A DNA stretch of 64,000 nucleotides, from the NCBI GenBank assembly GCA_037176885.1, contig JAWWNJ010000182.1:248001-312000 (forward strand). Direction: 5' to 3'. Position numbers and translations under genes: made by a program. Source of the stretch: Favolaschia claudopus. Taxonomy: Eukaryota > Basidiomycota > Agaricomycetes > Agaricales > Mycenaceae. Below, piece by piece: positions 12,014 to 24,800 of this stretch (position 1 is the stretch's first letter; the number at the start of each line of letters is the position of its first letter). Below the pieces are notes generated by a model, which searched no databases, was not told the origin of the DNA, and saw only the letters and a program-made list of their open reading frames with translations.

Positions 12014-13074
12014 TCACGAAGCGGGTCCGGCAGTACCACAGCTGCTTTCTAGTTCTTCCTCTTCCTTCTGCAACCGGCCGAGAGCTGCCTCTAAGATTCG
12101 TCGCCGACGATCCTCGACAGAATCATTGCGGCTCGATAACGGAGTGCCACCAAGAACGTGGGAGGTCAAGGCCTCATTCTCGAGCGCCTCGGGCTCATAA
12201 AGATCGCCAGCATGGAGTCGATGAGTGCCCTCTGCAGCTGCTCGCTCAAATTCTGCGACCTCTCGATTTAGTTGCGAATTGAGCTCCTTGAACTGAGAAG
12301 AAGTTTTAGATAGGGCAAACCTGATCGTCGAAAACTCACGTCGTTGTCATGCGGCCCAAAAACATTGTGCGCTAATTCGTGGCAAAGCGTTCGCCGTACT
12401 TGTGAGTACACACGGAAGCCATCATAGGAATCCGTGCGCAGGCGTAATTTAATTTCCTGGCCCGCATTTGTATTCAAACCGAGCAAGTCAGGGCGTTCCC
12501 GAGGGTCGAGCTCTGTCAAGACACCAACGGAGAATTTATGAAGCTGCATGACATGGCGAATAGCCTGGTCATTGGACAGCCGTCGCAAAACTGCCAGAGC
12601 AGAGTCTGGATTTGGGAGATGTGGGAGGGGGGTTAATTCATGGAACCGATATTGATGGTCCGTCGTGCTGGCTGACCCAGTCGAGCGCACCTGGAAGGAC
12701 GATGTCTCGCAAAAAATCCCCAAAGATGTATTCATGACAGCACATACCTTCACGGGAGCTTTCAGTGCGCGTTCGCGTAGAATTCTGTTGCGCTTCCTCT
12801 CTTCTGCTTCCTTAGCTTGTAAACCATCTAATTCTTGGAGCGTAGACCCAACCATTTGGATCTTTGTGCCCTTCTTGATGCCAGCTTCTCGCAACGTCAT
12901 CTCATCGCGAGCCGCCTTTGGATTATTCTTGTATAGTAGTTTTTGTAATGTCGGCGGAACTGTTGTAAGATCCTCCAAAGTTGCATGAAGTTCACCGAAA
13001 GTGCTGTCAAGGTCTAGAGAAAGCTGATGCTGAATTCCGCGGTGAGCGACACTGAAAGATACAGTGTCCGTCAT
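12014..13074 (-). CDS. Ubiquitin-like plus WLM-domain metalloprotease (Wss1-like)
   Basis: Three exons, complement(join(12014..12292,12340..12690,12748..13074)), give 318 aa. Residues about 1-75 form a ubiquitin-like fold (VSFSVAHRG..., KLLYKN..., GIKKGTKIQMVG). The central and C-terminal part is a WLM domain with the zinc motif HELAHNVFGPH (HExxH...H). Relatives are Wss1/SPRTN-type proteases, which cut proteins crosslinked to DNA or SUMO/ubiquitin-conjugated proteins. The ATG at 13074 is chosen because an upstream in-frame start would be TTG. The tail from about residue 250 is charged and probably helical. Confidence 0.88.
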
Positions 13075-13237
13075 GGTGAAAGTTGAAGTCAAGAGCAAAG
13101 CACCGTCTCAGTCTCAGTAAGCAAGTGGGCGTTCGGCTGACAGCCCGATCACCACTTGAACGCGTCGGGGCCGATATTCCGAAACTTTACCCTTTTAACC
13201 TCAACTTGGACCTTCAGATCCTGAACCTGTATTGACT

Positions 13238-14728
13238 ATGTACAATGGAGGGCTCTCAGTCTCACCAGAGATGCAAAAACTCATTGCGCAACCCGGCTAT
13301 ATTACAGAAGAGAAAGGCGGGGAAAGAATGAGAGAACTCTACCGAGCGGGTGAGTCGTTCTCGATATTACTCGTTTAGCAATGAATGCAACGTCCTCAAC
13401 CTTGCAGGAAGCGCCGATCTCGACGTTCAGAAACTTTCACCTTTTGCATTTGCCGTCTTCACTGGTCAGTTTGACTTCGTCAGGGCGGTGAATAAAAGCA
13501 AAATCCTACTCTGTTATCCAAGCTCATTCAAGTCTTTGACAATATCTGCGTCTGCAGGCAGTTGAAAGGGGAACTGCACCAGACCTTGAAGGAACAGAAA
13601 CTCCCTACAAAACCGGATACGCGTCTTTTCTCATTCTGGGCTCGCAACGCATGACCGCAGGCCCACCAAGCGGCATGCGACATCTCGAAACTCTCAAGTA
13701 CTTGTTCTCGAAAGGACTTCCTCCCGACGTAGAAGATATCGCTGGCTACACTGCGCTTCATCATCTGACGACATCTCCGCTTGTCCCCAAGGACGAAATC
13801 ACTCGCTGTTTGCTAGACAATAAAGCCAATGTGAACCATCGAAATCGTTGGGGCGAGGTCGGTCTTTATCCGAGGCGTCTCCAGATTGATAAAGTGGCCG
13901 TTTAGATATGTCTCTCTGGGACCATGCAATTCAATTTACTACCGACCATAGATATACTCATGGAGTACGGCGCAGACATCGATATTGCCGATGCTGATGG
14001 GTACACTTGTCGCAAACAGTTCCTCTCTTGCGGCCCGCAAGTGACGGCAACGATCACCAAGTGGCTCCGGAAACGAGCTGGAGAAGACGCTCCTCGAGCA
14101 GAGAAACGCTGTGACGAGTGCGGGAAGGACGGTGTATCGCTCAAAAATTGCGGCAAATGCAGGATCGCGAGATATTGCTCAAGTGAATGCCAAAGTTGGT
14201 TGTCTATCACGCCAGGCCATTGTATACTTTGATTGATTCAATCTTTGAGCAGAAAAAGCGTGGCCTTCGCACAAGAAGAATTGTCACCCATTCTCGGATT
14301 CCAATACCGTCACTCTCAAACCATACTACCGCGCAATCGGAAACACGATTCCGACAGCCGAATGGACAAGACAAGCCATGGGTTTCCCGACCAAGTCGTC
14401 GTCCTGGTCAAGCACGCAAACGCGATCTGCGCATACACCAAAGAATCTGGATCGTGGAGATGGCAAGACGTTGGTCATCAAGGTACAAGTCCCGTACACC
14501 GGTGATCCCAACATCATCAGCAAAGGCGACCTCATGGTGTACACGAAGAAGAGAGATTTTGCCTGCTCGATTCGTCGCTCTGACGCTCCTGCCGATTATG
14601 ACCGCATCTCGCATGTTGTGAGGACGAAGGGGGTAGGAGGAGCTAAAGCTTATTTTGCAGCGGAGCTGGAGAGCAAGGATAAGCTACTTGTGAAGGTGTC
14701 CGACGTATTGGCGGAACAGCCCTGGTAG
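13238..14728 (+). CDS. Ankyrin-repeat/MYND zinc-finger protein, upstream copy
   Basis: Five exons, join(13238..13349,13408..13487,13558..13857,13906..14194,14253..14728), give 418 aa. Ankyrin-type repeats lie in the N-terminal half (LETLKYLFSKGLPPDVED, GYTALHHLTT, CLLDNKANVNHR, TIDILMEYGADID). A MYND zinc finger follows, with the pattern CDECGKDGVSLKNCGKC...YCSSECQ...HKKNCH. MYND fingers bind proline-rich partners and ankyrin repeats bind proteins, so an adaptor role is likely. The C-terminal 120 residues are conserved between the two copies (KRDFAC, DRISHVVRT, ESKDKLLVKVS) but not recognised. It is the intact member of a tandem pair with the next gene. Confidence 0.88.
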
Positions 14729-15007
14729 AGTTTGATCTCGTTGTAGCACAAGTAAAGTACTTATGCTACGAGGTCCATGACGGCGGAGCGCTGAGGCAGG
14801 TCGAGTCGCAATATGTACACCAACGAAGGATTTCTGCAACTCGCAATTATAAAGACCATATAACTATCACTCTTCGACTCTAAGTCGCTCTTGGGATCTT
14901 GAGATGCAGCCGCAGACAACTACAGTCGCAAGCTGGTAGCCCGTGACGGATCTCGCCGGACCGGTCTTTCAATTTTTGCCTAGCGCCCCTCTAAAACTCT
15001 TGCTACA

Positions 15008-16528
15008 ATGTATGATGGAGGGCTCTCCGTTTCTCGAGAGATGCAGGCCCTTATTGCAAGGCCTGGCTATTTGAGGGTAAATCAAGGCGGGCAAAGACTA
15101 CGAAACCTTTATCGAGCAGGCAAGTCGACTCCCAACTGCCAGTCTGATCTGCCCTGCAACAAGCTCACCCGGTCACCGTTTATGCAGGAAGTTTAAAGTT
15201 AGACCCTTCTGCACTCTCTCCTTTTGCACTTTCTGTTTTTGTTGGTCAATTGGATGCGGTCAGGGCGGTGAATGACCAGCAAATTCTCTATCACCAGCCA
15301 AGGAGCTCACTTAAGTTTGTCAATGTCAACCCGATCTTTCGTAGGCAGTGGAAGGGGGGACGGCCCTGCGCCTGACCTCGAGGGGACTGAAACACCTTTC
15401 AAGACGGGATACGCCTCTTTTGTCGTGCTCGGCGCGCAACGCATGTCCCAAGGTCCACCAGGAAGCATGCGACATTTTGATACCTTGAAATATTTGTTCT
15501 CCAAAGGCCTTCCTCCGGACGTGGAGGATATAACGGGATACACTGCGCTTCATCATGCGACAACTTGTCCAGCGGCCAACGATGACTTGACTCGGTGTTT
15601 ACTCGAAAATAAGGCCAATGTCAATCATCGAAATCGTTACGGGGAGGTAAACTGCCCCGGTCATCGAAACCATAGCTGTCCAATTTGCTCATACTAGTCA
15701 CTTCCAGATATCCCTTTTTGGAGCAATGCAGCTGAATCTAATACCCACTATCGATATTCTCATGGCATTCGGTGCCGATCTTGACCTCCCGGAGGCAGGT
15801 GGCATCACGGTTAGGAAGCATTTCCTTGCTTGCGGTCCCAAGGTCACCGCAACGATCGCCAAATGGATCCGAAAGCAAGCGGGGGAGGACGCTCTTCGAG
15901 CAGAGAAATGCTGCAATCAGTGTGGCAAGGTCGATTCATCACTCAAAAATTGTGGACGATGTAAGATCGCAAGATACTGCTCAAGCGAATGTCAAAGTCA
16001 GTGAACCACATTTATTTCATTCATTTTTCTTACCCCAGGCCTCCTCGCACAGAGAAATCATGGCCCTCGCATAAAAAGAATTGCCATCCGTTCTCGGATT
16101 CCAATACGGTTACTCTCAAACCTTATTACGAGGCTTGGGAGATGACGTTTCCGACGGCCGAGACTACAAGGAAAGCTATGGGTTATCCGACAAATGCTTC
16201 TTCTTTTTCGGAAGTGCAAACGCGGGCTGCGCATACACCGAAGAATTTGGATCGCGGAGAAGCCAAATCGTTGGTAATCAAAGTGCAAGTTCCGTACAAC
16301 GGCGAACCCAGTATCGTCTCTACCACGCCCCTCATGGTGTACACAAAGAAGAGAGATTTTGCTTGCGCGATTCGTCGTTCCGACGCCCCCGCTGAATACG
16401 ACCGGATTTCGCATGTTGTGAGGACGGAAGGAGTGGGAGGAGCCAAAGCTTATTTTGCAGCCGAGCTGGAGAGCAAGGATAAGTTGCTTGTAAAGGTTTC
16501 GGAAGTATTGGCTGAACAACCATGGTAG
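15008..16528 (+). CDS. Ankyrin-repeat/MYND zinc-finger protein, downstream copy with a 5-base insertion
   Basis: Its exons match the upstream copy one for one: 15008..15119, 15188..15267, 15345..15646, 15708..15996 and 16053..16528. Four of the five lengths are identical (112, 80, 289 and 476). The third exon gains five bases (GCCCT, 15363-15367) near its start and loses one codon later, so this model is out of frame. Using another donor at 15245 (exon 2 ending at 15244) restores one frame of 411 aa but removes part of the first ankyrin repeat. The first intron has a GC donor (GCAAGT at 15120). The MYND cysteines (CNQCGK...CGRCKIARYCSSEC...HKKNCH) and the C-terminal domain are preserved, so the copy may still be functional. 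Confidence 0.75.
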
Positions 16529-17014
16529 TAGTTTTGCATACATTCTTGTATCCTTGAATCTTGTAGCAGATTTTAAATTCCGACATTTGTGAAAATTCGA
16601 AAAAGAGACGCGCGCCGAGCACTTTCGGATAAGATTCTCGTGATTCTGAGATGGCTCCAATCTGAGTCCAGTCCTTCGATCAGGGTGCTTCGATTAACGA
16701 CAGCTAAAAGTAGCAACTTCCTATTTGGGATTCTGGATGAGTATGTCAAACACAGTTTGGCGCTGCTTGTCTCGCATCAATTTGGACCAGGTACAAGCGG
16801 CAAGAAGGAATCGCTCAGCGGCCACCACATCACCCATGGAAGCGCTCGTCTTATCGCTTGGACGAATCAGCGTGCTACAGATAACTCGGAGTGAATAGCT
16901 GTGCGACTGCCGATCAGAAGTTTGATGCTCTGCCGCTGTGCTCTCTCAGTCTCTCTTACTGGATAGTCGTCGTCTCTTCTCAAAGTGGCTTTGAGCGACA
17001 TAGAATCAGCAACA
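16529..17014. other. Intergenic or 5' leader region
   Basis: Lies between the second ankyrin-MYND gene and the RhoGEF. Short frames only. An upstream non-coding or N-terminal exon of the RhoGEF could lie here but none is supported. Confidence 0.4.
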
Positions 17015-18652
17015 ATGCCCTGGAACCGGAGCAGCGAAGAATTGCGCAGCATGATCATACGGGAACTAATTGAGACGGAGCGGAAGTATTTTAAGGATCT
17101 TGAGCTGTTACAGGTTCGAATCATTGGCTCTCAAACCAGTAACAGTTCCGACTGGATTCCGCCTAACAGATATACGCGGACACCTTATCCAATAGTGGCT
17201 TGTTCCAGCCACACACCATCCATATCCTCTTCGCGAACATCCATGAGCTTGTGGCCTTCCATCGCATGTTTCTCCTAGGCCTTGAAGCCACAAGCGAGCT
17301 GAGTTGGCGAGAGCAACGATGGGGGCGACATTTTTTGGAAGCTGTATGTCCCTCCCCATCCTGAAAATTATCCCGTTCTGATTCGCTCTCTACCAGGAAC
17401 AAAGTTTCGTTGCGGTGTATGAACCGTACTGCGAAAATTGGGCTAAGAACATCCGCATCCAGGATTCACGTCCGGCGAATGGACCTTCACCTGTTTCGAA
17501 GCCTATAGCACGGATGCAGGAGAAAATGAGAGTACGTATTTCCAAAGCACCGAACGAAGCTCAGCTCAGCTTGCAGCAGACGTGGGATTCACAGTTGATA
17601 AATTTCAAGTCCGAGCTCCCTGCTTTCATAGTAAAGCCCGTTTCCCGGGTGTGTAAATACCCTCTCTTGATTGATGTGCGTCGTCATTCGCAGATACTAT
17701 CTGAAATGACTGACGAGCATCGTTTGACAGTCCCTCCTCAAAAATGCCTCTCCCGAGACGTATCCGTATCACGGCGAGCTTTCCAATGGGCTCGCCGCGA
17801 TGAAGCGAGTTGTTGACAAGATAAATGCCACCGAGCGCAAAGTTGAAAATATCCAAATGGCTGCCAGTCTTTGCGACCGTGTGGTTGACTGGAAAGGCCT
17901 CGACCCAGCAACGTTCGGCGCTTTGCTACTGGACGACATCTACGTGGTCAGCAAAGACGATAAAAGACGGGAATGCTACGTTTACCTGTTTGAAGAGATC
18001 ATCCTCTTCTGTGTGAGCGCGCCGGGATTTCCACCTGTCACCCAGCAATTCGGCAATCCTCACTGGCGACCCTGGCAAACTCCCCTCGCCCTGAAGAGCC
18101 ATATATCTGTCGCAGACATCATGCAGACACAATCACCTGAATCAGTTCCAAAAACCTGTACGCTGCTATAGGGTGATTCTGATCCCGCTCTGACGATCCT
18201 CCGAGCAGCGTCATCACAGCAATATTACCCATTCGAGCTGTGGTGTACCGGCAAAGAAGATCTTCGAGTCCAACTATGGACGATTCACATTCTTTATACG
18301 AGCCACAGGGAACAATGGGAAACGGAGATCAAACCGTTGATTTTGAAGTGTGCTGAACGGAGAGCTCGTCAGCGTAGTCTGCGGCCCACCCGCCGAGTAC
18401 CAGTAGTCAGCACGGAGCAGGCTGAACATAGCGGTTTCGATTCCGATGACTCCGAGAGCGCGGAAACTCCGACAGCGGAAAACAGTCAGGTTAGTAAACT
18501 GCCATCCATATAGACAAGCATTTTTTTCGTTGTAAATAAATCTGGTCTGAAATTCTCAGCATTCTTTTTAGTCCATCTTACTGAGGTCAGCCCAGTCTGT
18601 ACTCGGAGACGGGACAGCTCTGGCACGCGATCATCCCAGGCAGAAAGCCTGA
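17015..18652 (+). CDS. Cdc24-type RhoGEF (DH-PH) with an in-frame TAG in the PH domain
   Basis: Five exons, join(17015..17113,17170..17343,17397..17675,17731..18489,18572..18652), keep one frame of 463 codons except for TAG at 18169-18171 (codon 331). The DH domain spans about residues 5-200, with IRELIETERKYFKDLELL at its start and KPVSRVCKYPLLID in its conserved helix 8. This domain would exchange GDP on Rho/Cdc42. The PH domain follows (DDIYVVSKDDK, YVYLFEEIILFC, then GDSDPALTILRA after the stop). The PH fold and a short tail continue openly past the TAG. A 63-base intron (18109-18171, donor GTCGCA) would remove the stop in frame but also delete PH sequence. The gene is either truncated at 330 aa, a young pseudogene, or weakly spliced. 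Confidence 0.7.
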
Positions 18653-18942
18653 GCTGTCCGAAATACCTTCGCTTTCCTGTGCATTCACTGGTCTCGATGA
18701 TCTCACTACTTTAGCGCCAATTTCCGGCGCCAATTTTCCTTTTCGTCTGGCGCTGAGTTGCCTGTTATGGTGGACTTCTGCTCGTAGCTGTAACAGTGGC
18801 AGTCACCGTAACACAGCTTGTGGGAGCATTAAATACCTGCTGTGTCTGTGAGCTCTTGCATCCTCTTCCTCTGCGCATGGTCAAGGCGTCAGCAGATTTC
18901 CTCTGTCGAAAGAGCAATAACTGATATGAGCCTCGTAGGATC
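18653..18942. other. Intergenic stretch
   Basis: Just under 300 bases between the RhoGEF stop and the next start. No feature is seen. Confidence 0.4.
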
Positions 18943-20075
18943 ATGAAATGGCTGCGAAAGCGGCCTCGGGATCCCGGGATCCCCTCCACATCGGCTCATT
19001 CCAACACCAAGGGATCGCAACGGTTTCGACGTCGTTCTGCAGCTTTGGCCCAAACGCGGGTTATTCCTGAACCTGAACCCGCTTCCACGATGGAATCTAC
19101 CCTCATACGAGAACGCAGAAATAACTCCGATAAACTGGAAATAATGTCTTCTGTCACCAAAGTGCTCAACGCAATCTGCGACGTTCCTGTATTGAATGTG
19201 GTCAAGCCTCTTGTTGCGGTTGCGGATTTCGCGTGCCAGAAAGCTCAGGTCCGTGTAAAAAAAACGCCATCGATGATCTTGTCCTGATAATCGCAGGCGG
19301 TGAACAGTTACAGAGAAGCAATCGACGCCCTCGAGGATCTGGCAAATGAAGTCGGTGAATTGATCTCGGGAATCCCATGCCAGCAAAAACTTTCGATTGG
19401 TGTTCAAACCCAAATCCACGGAATTATTTGCATACTTGAACAGTACGTCGCTCAATTGCTTCTGAGTGTGTTCCGGTCGAAGTCTTCATTGAGTTGTACA
19501 GAGCCAGAGTTCAACTTGAAGCGGATCGGTCGTATTCCGATCCTCGCCGGAGATGGAAGCTGTGGTTCATCACCACGAGTAGAAAGGAACGGATAGTCAT
19601 TCTCAGCAATCGCCTTCGAGATGCAAGGCTTAACCTGATGGTAAGTACTCGAGTATGTTTCGCAGACTAAAAAAAACTTAAACTGCCATATTTTTTTTCC
19701 AGGCAGCAAGTGTTCTCGAGACCCTCAGCAACGAAGGGGTTAAAACATCTCAGACAGTAATTTTCCTTGTTTCCCGCCGTGAACTGTGATGATCTGATCG
19801 TCGCAAAGGCGGACACAACACAACATGAAGAAATCGCGAATCGAATAACTCTCAATGGCATCAGCACCTACCAGCAAATTGCAGATTCTGATAGGAAACT
19901 GCGCATTTCGATCATCATTTTCCTTTATTTTTATTATAGCGTTGAAGACATAGCGACAAGACGGATTTGGGGGAATTTGCCTGCCCCCGAATCACGAAGG
20001 TTTCGACACCTTAAGTTCGCTATCTCGCGGCACAGGAATCTGGTGGTTGGTACGATACTCGTGGTGGTGCTGTAG
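18943..20075 (+). CDS. Protein with MLKL-like N-terminal helical domain, C-terminus uncertain
   Basis: The exon model join(18943..19248,19297..19442,19502..19640,19703..19756,19809..20075) gives 303 aa. After a basic, Ser-rich start (MKWLRKRPRDP) comes a helical block (VTKVLNAICDVPVLNVVKPL...). It matches the four-helix N-terminal domain of fungal MLKL-like and NLR-associated proteins (pattern DVPVLxVVKPxAxxA). A second helical block follows (YREAIDALEDLANEVGELI). In relatives this domain precedes kinase, NB-ARC or ankyrin modules and is linked to membrane targeting and cell death. No such module is visible here. The last exon has a hydrophobic run (SIIIFLYFYYS) that may instead be a misread intron ending in TTATAG. 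The first three exons are firm and the rest is tentative. Confidence 0.55.
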
Positions 20076-21599
<1,524 letters not shown>

Positions 21600-21815
21600 T
21601 GTGTTCAAGAACAAGCGCAGTGCCCGCCCAACGTGTGACCGAATACGCGCTTGACGTCACACTCGTTATCACCAAAAATTTGCAAAATCGATGATGCCGC
21701 CGGAATCTCTTGTTTCCCGTTTCTTACTTTCCCCGCTACACCCTTCCATTACCGCAGTTTCGGAGCTCAGGCTGTCGAGCGACTGTCGAGGCTGTAAGCT
21801 ATTCAAAGTGGCCTG

Positions 21816-24800
21816 ATGACCCCTGGACTTTCAACGAGCGAAATGGATCACGCACGAGCACGCGAGACTCAGGAAATTTCGAGTCCTTCTCCGCTTGCCA
21901 GTCCACGAATGCTCCAAAACGATTCCCCGTTACGTAGAGCAGGGTTAGTGGCACCTTCTGTCCTTCCTTTCGCGCAACTTAAAATGAAACCACGTATATA
22001 GCCTGTTGCAAGCTCGTTCTTTTCATCCTGCCTCCGCCATTTCTCAGTCTGTCCTCTCTCCCAGCTCGGAATCTGGCGCTTTCACGGGGACCCCCATGTC
22101 CTTTCATTCCCAAGACTCCATCCGCTTCAACACGATGCAGTTGAGCAGCATGGAGATGGGTGGTGCATTGCCTACACCGAGCCACGACCCTGTTTTTGAG
22201 GAAGAATCCTCTGGACTACCTTCAAGCATTCGGAGTGGTTCTGTAACACCCAAAAATCGCTCTCCAGTGGACCCAATGCTTGCTTCTAGGCCTTCTGGAT
22301 TGTCTTTGCTGCGGCCCGCTGTTGCTGAACATACCCGAATGGACCATATACCTTCGGCAATTAATTCGTACGGCAGCACTCTTCCAACGGCGCCAATAAC
22401 TCTCCCTCCAAATTTTCCGCCTTCTCCGACATCCGCATCTTCGCCTTCGACAGAACACGACTCTCCCACAGAGTCAACCCCGCTGTTCTCATCACGCCCG
22501 AAACACCGAAATCTAAAAACACTGCAAAGTCTCGCCGGCACAACGCTGAAACAAGCAGTCGAGGCCCTCCCCGCCGTCGTTCTAGGTTGTCTGCTCAACG
22601 TCCTCGACGGCGTCTCCTACGGGATGATCATCTTCCCCACCATGGCGCCGTTTGACGACCTTGGACCTATGGGCGTCAGCATCTTCTTCGTCTCGTGCAC
22701 CATCGCTCAGCTCGTATACACTTTCGGCGGCAGTGGGTTTGCAGGCGCCAACGGCAGCATGATGATCGAGGTTGTGCCCTTCTTCCACATCCTTGCTGCG
22801 TCTATTGCCCGCGAGATTGGGCCAGAACATCCCCAGGAGATCATCTGTACTACCCTCGTTGCGTTTGCATTGAGCTCAATTTTGACGGGTGTGGAGTCTT
22901 TTATATATAGTTTTCGGACTTTTTCTGACTTTCATTCATTCATCAGGTCTATCGTTCTTCCTCCTTGGCTTCCTCAAGCTTGGAGTTCTCATCGGATTTT
23001 TCCCGCGTCATATTTTGGTGGGGTGCATAGGAGGTGTCGGGGCATTTTTGATTGAAACAGGGTTCGAGTCATTCTCTCATTCTCTTCACCTCTAAAATTG
23101 TCACGGTTGTAGCCTGACAGTCTCGCTTCGCATCTCGGAAGACGAGTTCACCGCTACATGGTCGACGTTCAAGCTCGTCTTCCTCAACTCGCACAATCTT
23201 GCGCTTTGGACTATTCCTCTCGGACTCGCAATTCTTCTTCGGTTCATCACTGAAGGTCTGCGATGGCGGCATCAGCTTGTGTTCCCATTATGTAAGATCC
23301 TTTTCAGTTGAACGCTGAGCCCATCTCATACATTTATACGACGGCAGACTTCATCTTGATACCCTCTGTATTTTACATCGTCGTAGCTGCCGCCCAATTA
23401 AACCTCAGCGATCTGCGGAATAACGGGTGGATCTTCGAGATGGTTGAAGCTGCTAAGGAAGAGCATTGGTACAGGTTCTACACCTTTTACGGTTGGGTCG
23501 CCGCTAGCTCAGCATCGTGGCTCTTATTCATTCAATCATGCCTTGCAGATTTCAGCAAGATACGATTCGCGCCTCTTTGGGCCACGTTGCCGACACAGTT
23601 CGCTTTGTACGTGGATCGGTTTCATGTTAATTCTTGAAGAAACTGACGAGCAGCAGGCTTTTCTTTAACATCCTGCACCCACCTTTGAACGTTCCTGCTT
23701 TGTGTACGGGTTATATTAACGGTCCGATCAAGCTAATCATTCGATGATCGCTGCAGCCGTTTCGCTGAACGAGGATGTTGATACGAACAAGGAGCTCGTG
23801 GGCCACGGTTATTCTAATCTGCTTTCTGGGATGCTCGGCACTGTGTGAGTCATTACTGGTGGATCCTTTTGAAACTGACGCCTGGGCAGCCCGAACTATC
23901 TCGTTTACGTCAACACATTATTGTAAGTTTTCAACATGCTCGCACGTGGTTGCCGAACCGACCAACTCTCAACGCTAGATTTTATCGTGTCGGGGGAGGG
24001 ACGCGTATAGCTGGCTTTCTGTTGGCTGTGGCGACGACGGTATTACTCCTCATTGGGACGGGGCCGATTGCTTTCATTCGTGCGTGTCCGTTGGGTGAGT
24101 TTTGGCCGTCGAGTAAATAATATCATTCAGCTGTCATGGTGGTCGGTGCTCTCATATTTGTGTTGGGCATTGATTTGTGTAAGGAGGCATTATGGGATAC
24201 GCGGCATCGTGTCAGCAGGTGAAGCCTGCCCTCTTCTTTCCAATCACACTTGCTTACATCGCTGCAGAACGGAATACATCACCATCGTTAGTATTATGGT
24301 ATGCATGACAGTGTGGGATTTTGTCGTCGGTGTGTTGTTCGGAATCGTCGTCAGCTGTGAGTGGTTTCTTTTCGACGGCTATTTTTTCGTTGATATCACT
24401 CCAGGTTTCTTCTTTGTGGTGCAAAATTCTCAACGCACTAGCATTCGGGCATTGCATACTGGGGAGACCGCTATGTCAACCGTACGGCGACCTAGCTCTC
24501 AGCGTGCTTATATCAGAGAGGTCTCCAAACAGACAACGATTCTGCGGCTGCAAGGTCTATTCTATGGTCCTAGCTTGTAGAATATTTTGCTGACTCCCTT
24601 GAAGGCTTCTTATTCTTTGGAACCATCGCGCATGTCGAGGAAACCATACGAAACATCATTGACGGGCCCTCTTGGCAAAGAAATCCCGTCCGCTTTCTGG
24701 TTGTAGACCTTTCGCTCGTCGGAGGTGTGGACATGTCTTCCGCGGAAGCATTTGTTCGCCTCCAGCGTCTTCTGTCCGCAAAGTATGTTACGCTCGTATT

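Larger units (their letters stand above)
13238..16528 (+). repeat. Tandem gene duplication (two ankyrin-MYND units)
   Basis: Two head-to-tail units of about 1.5 kb are separated by 279 bases. Intron positions and phases are conserved while intron sequences differ. The exons are strongly similar throughout, including the last 100 codons, which are nearly identical. The arrangement fits a fairly recent unequal crossing-over. Confidence 0.9.

Noticed and set aside
17108..17402. Antisense ORFs across the RhoGEF DH exons
   Set aside because: The plus-strand exons encode a clear DH domain, and the antisense frames are by-products.
22104..22598. Antisense ORF opposite the SulP gene
   Set aside because: It lies wholly within a well-supported exon and shows no family features.
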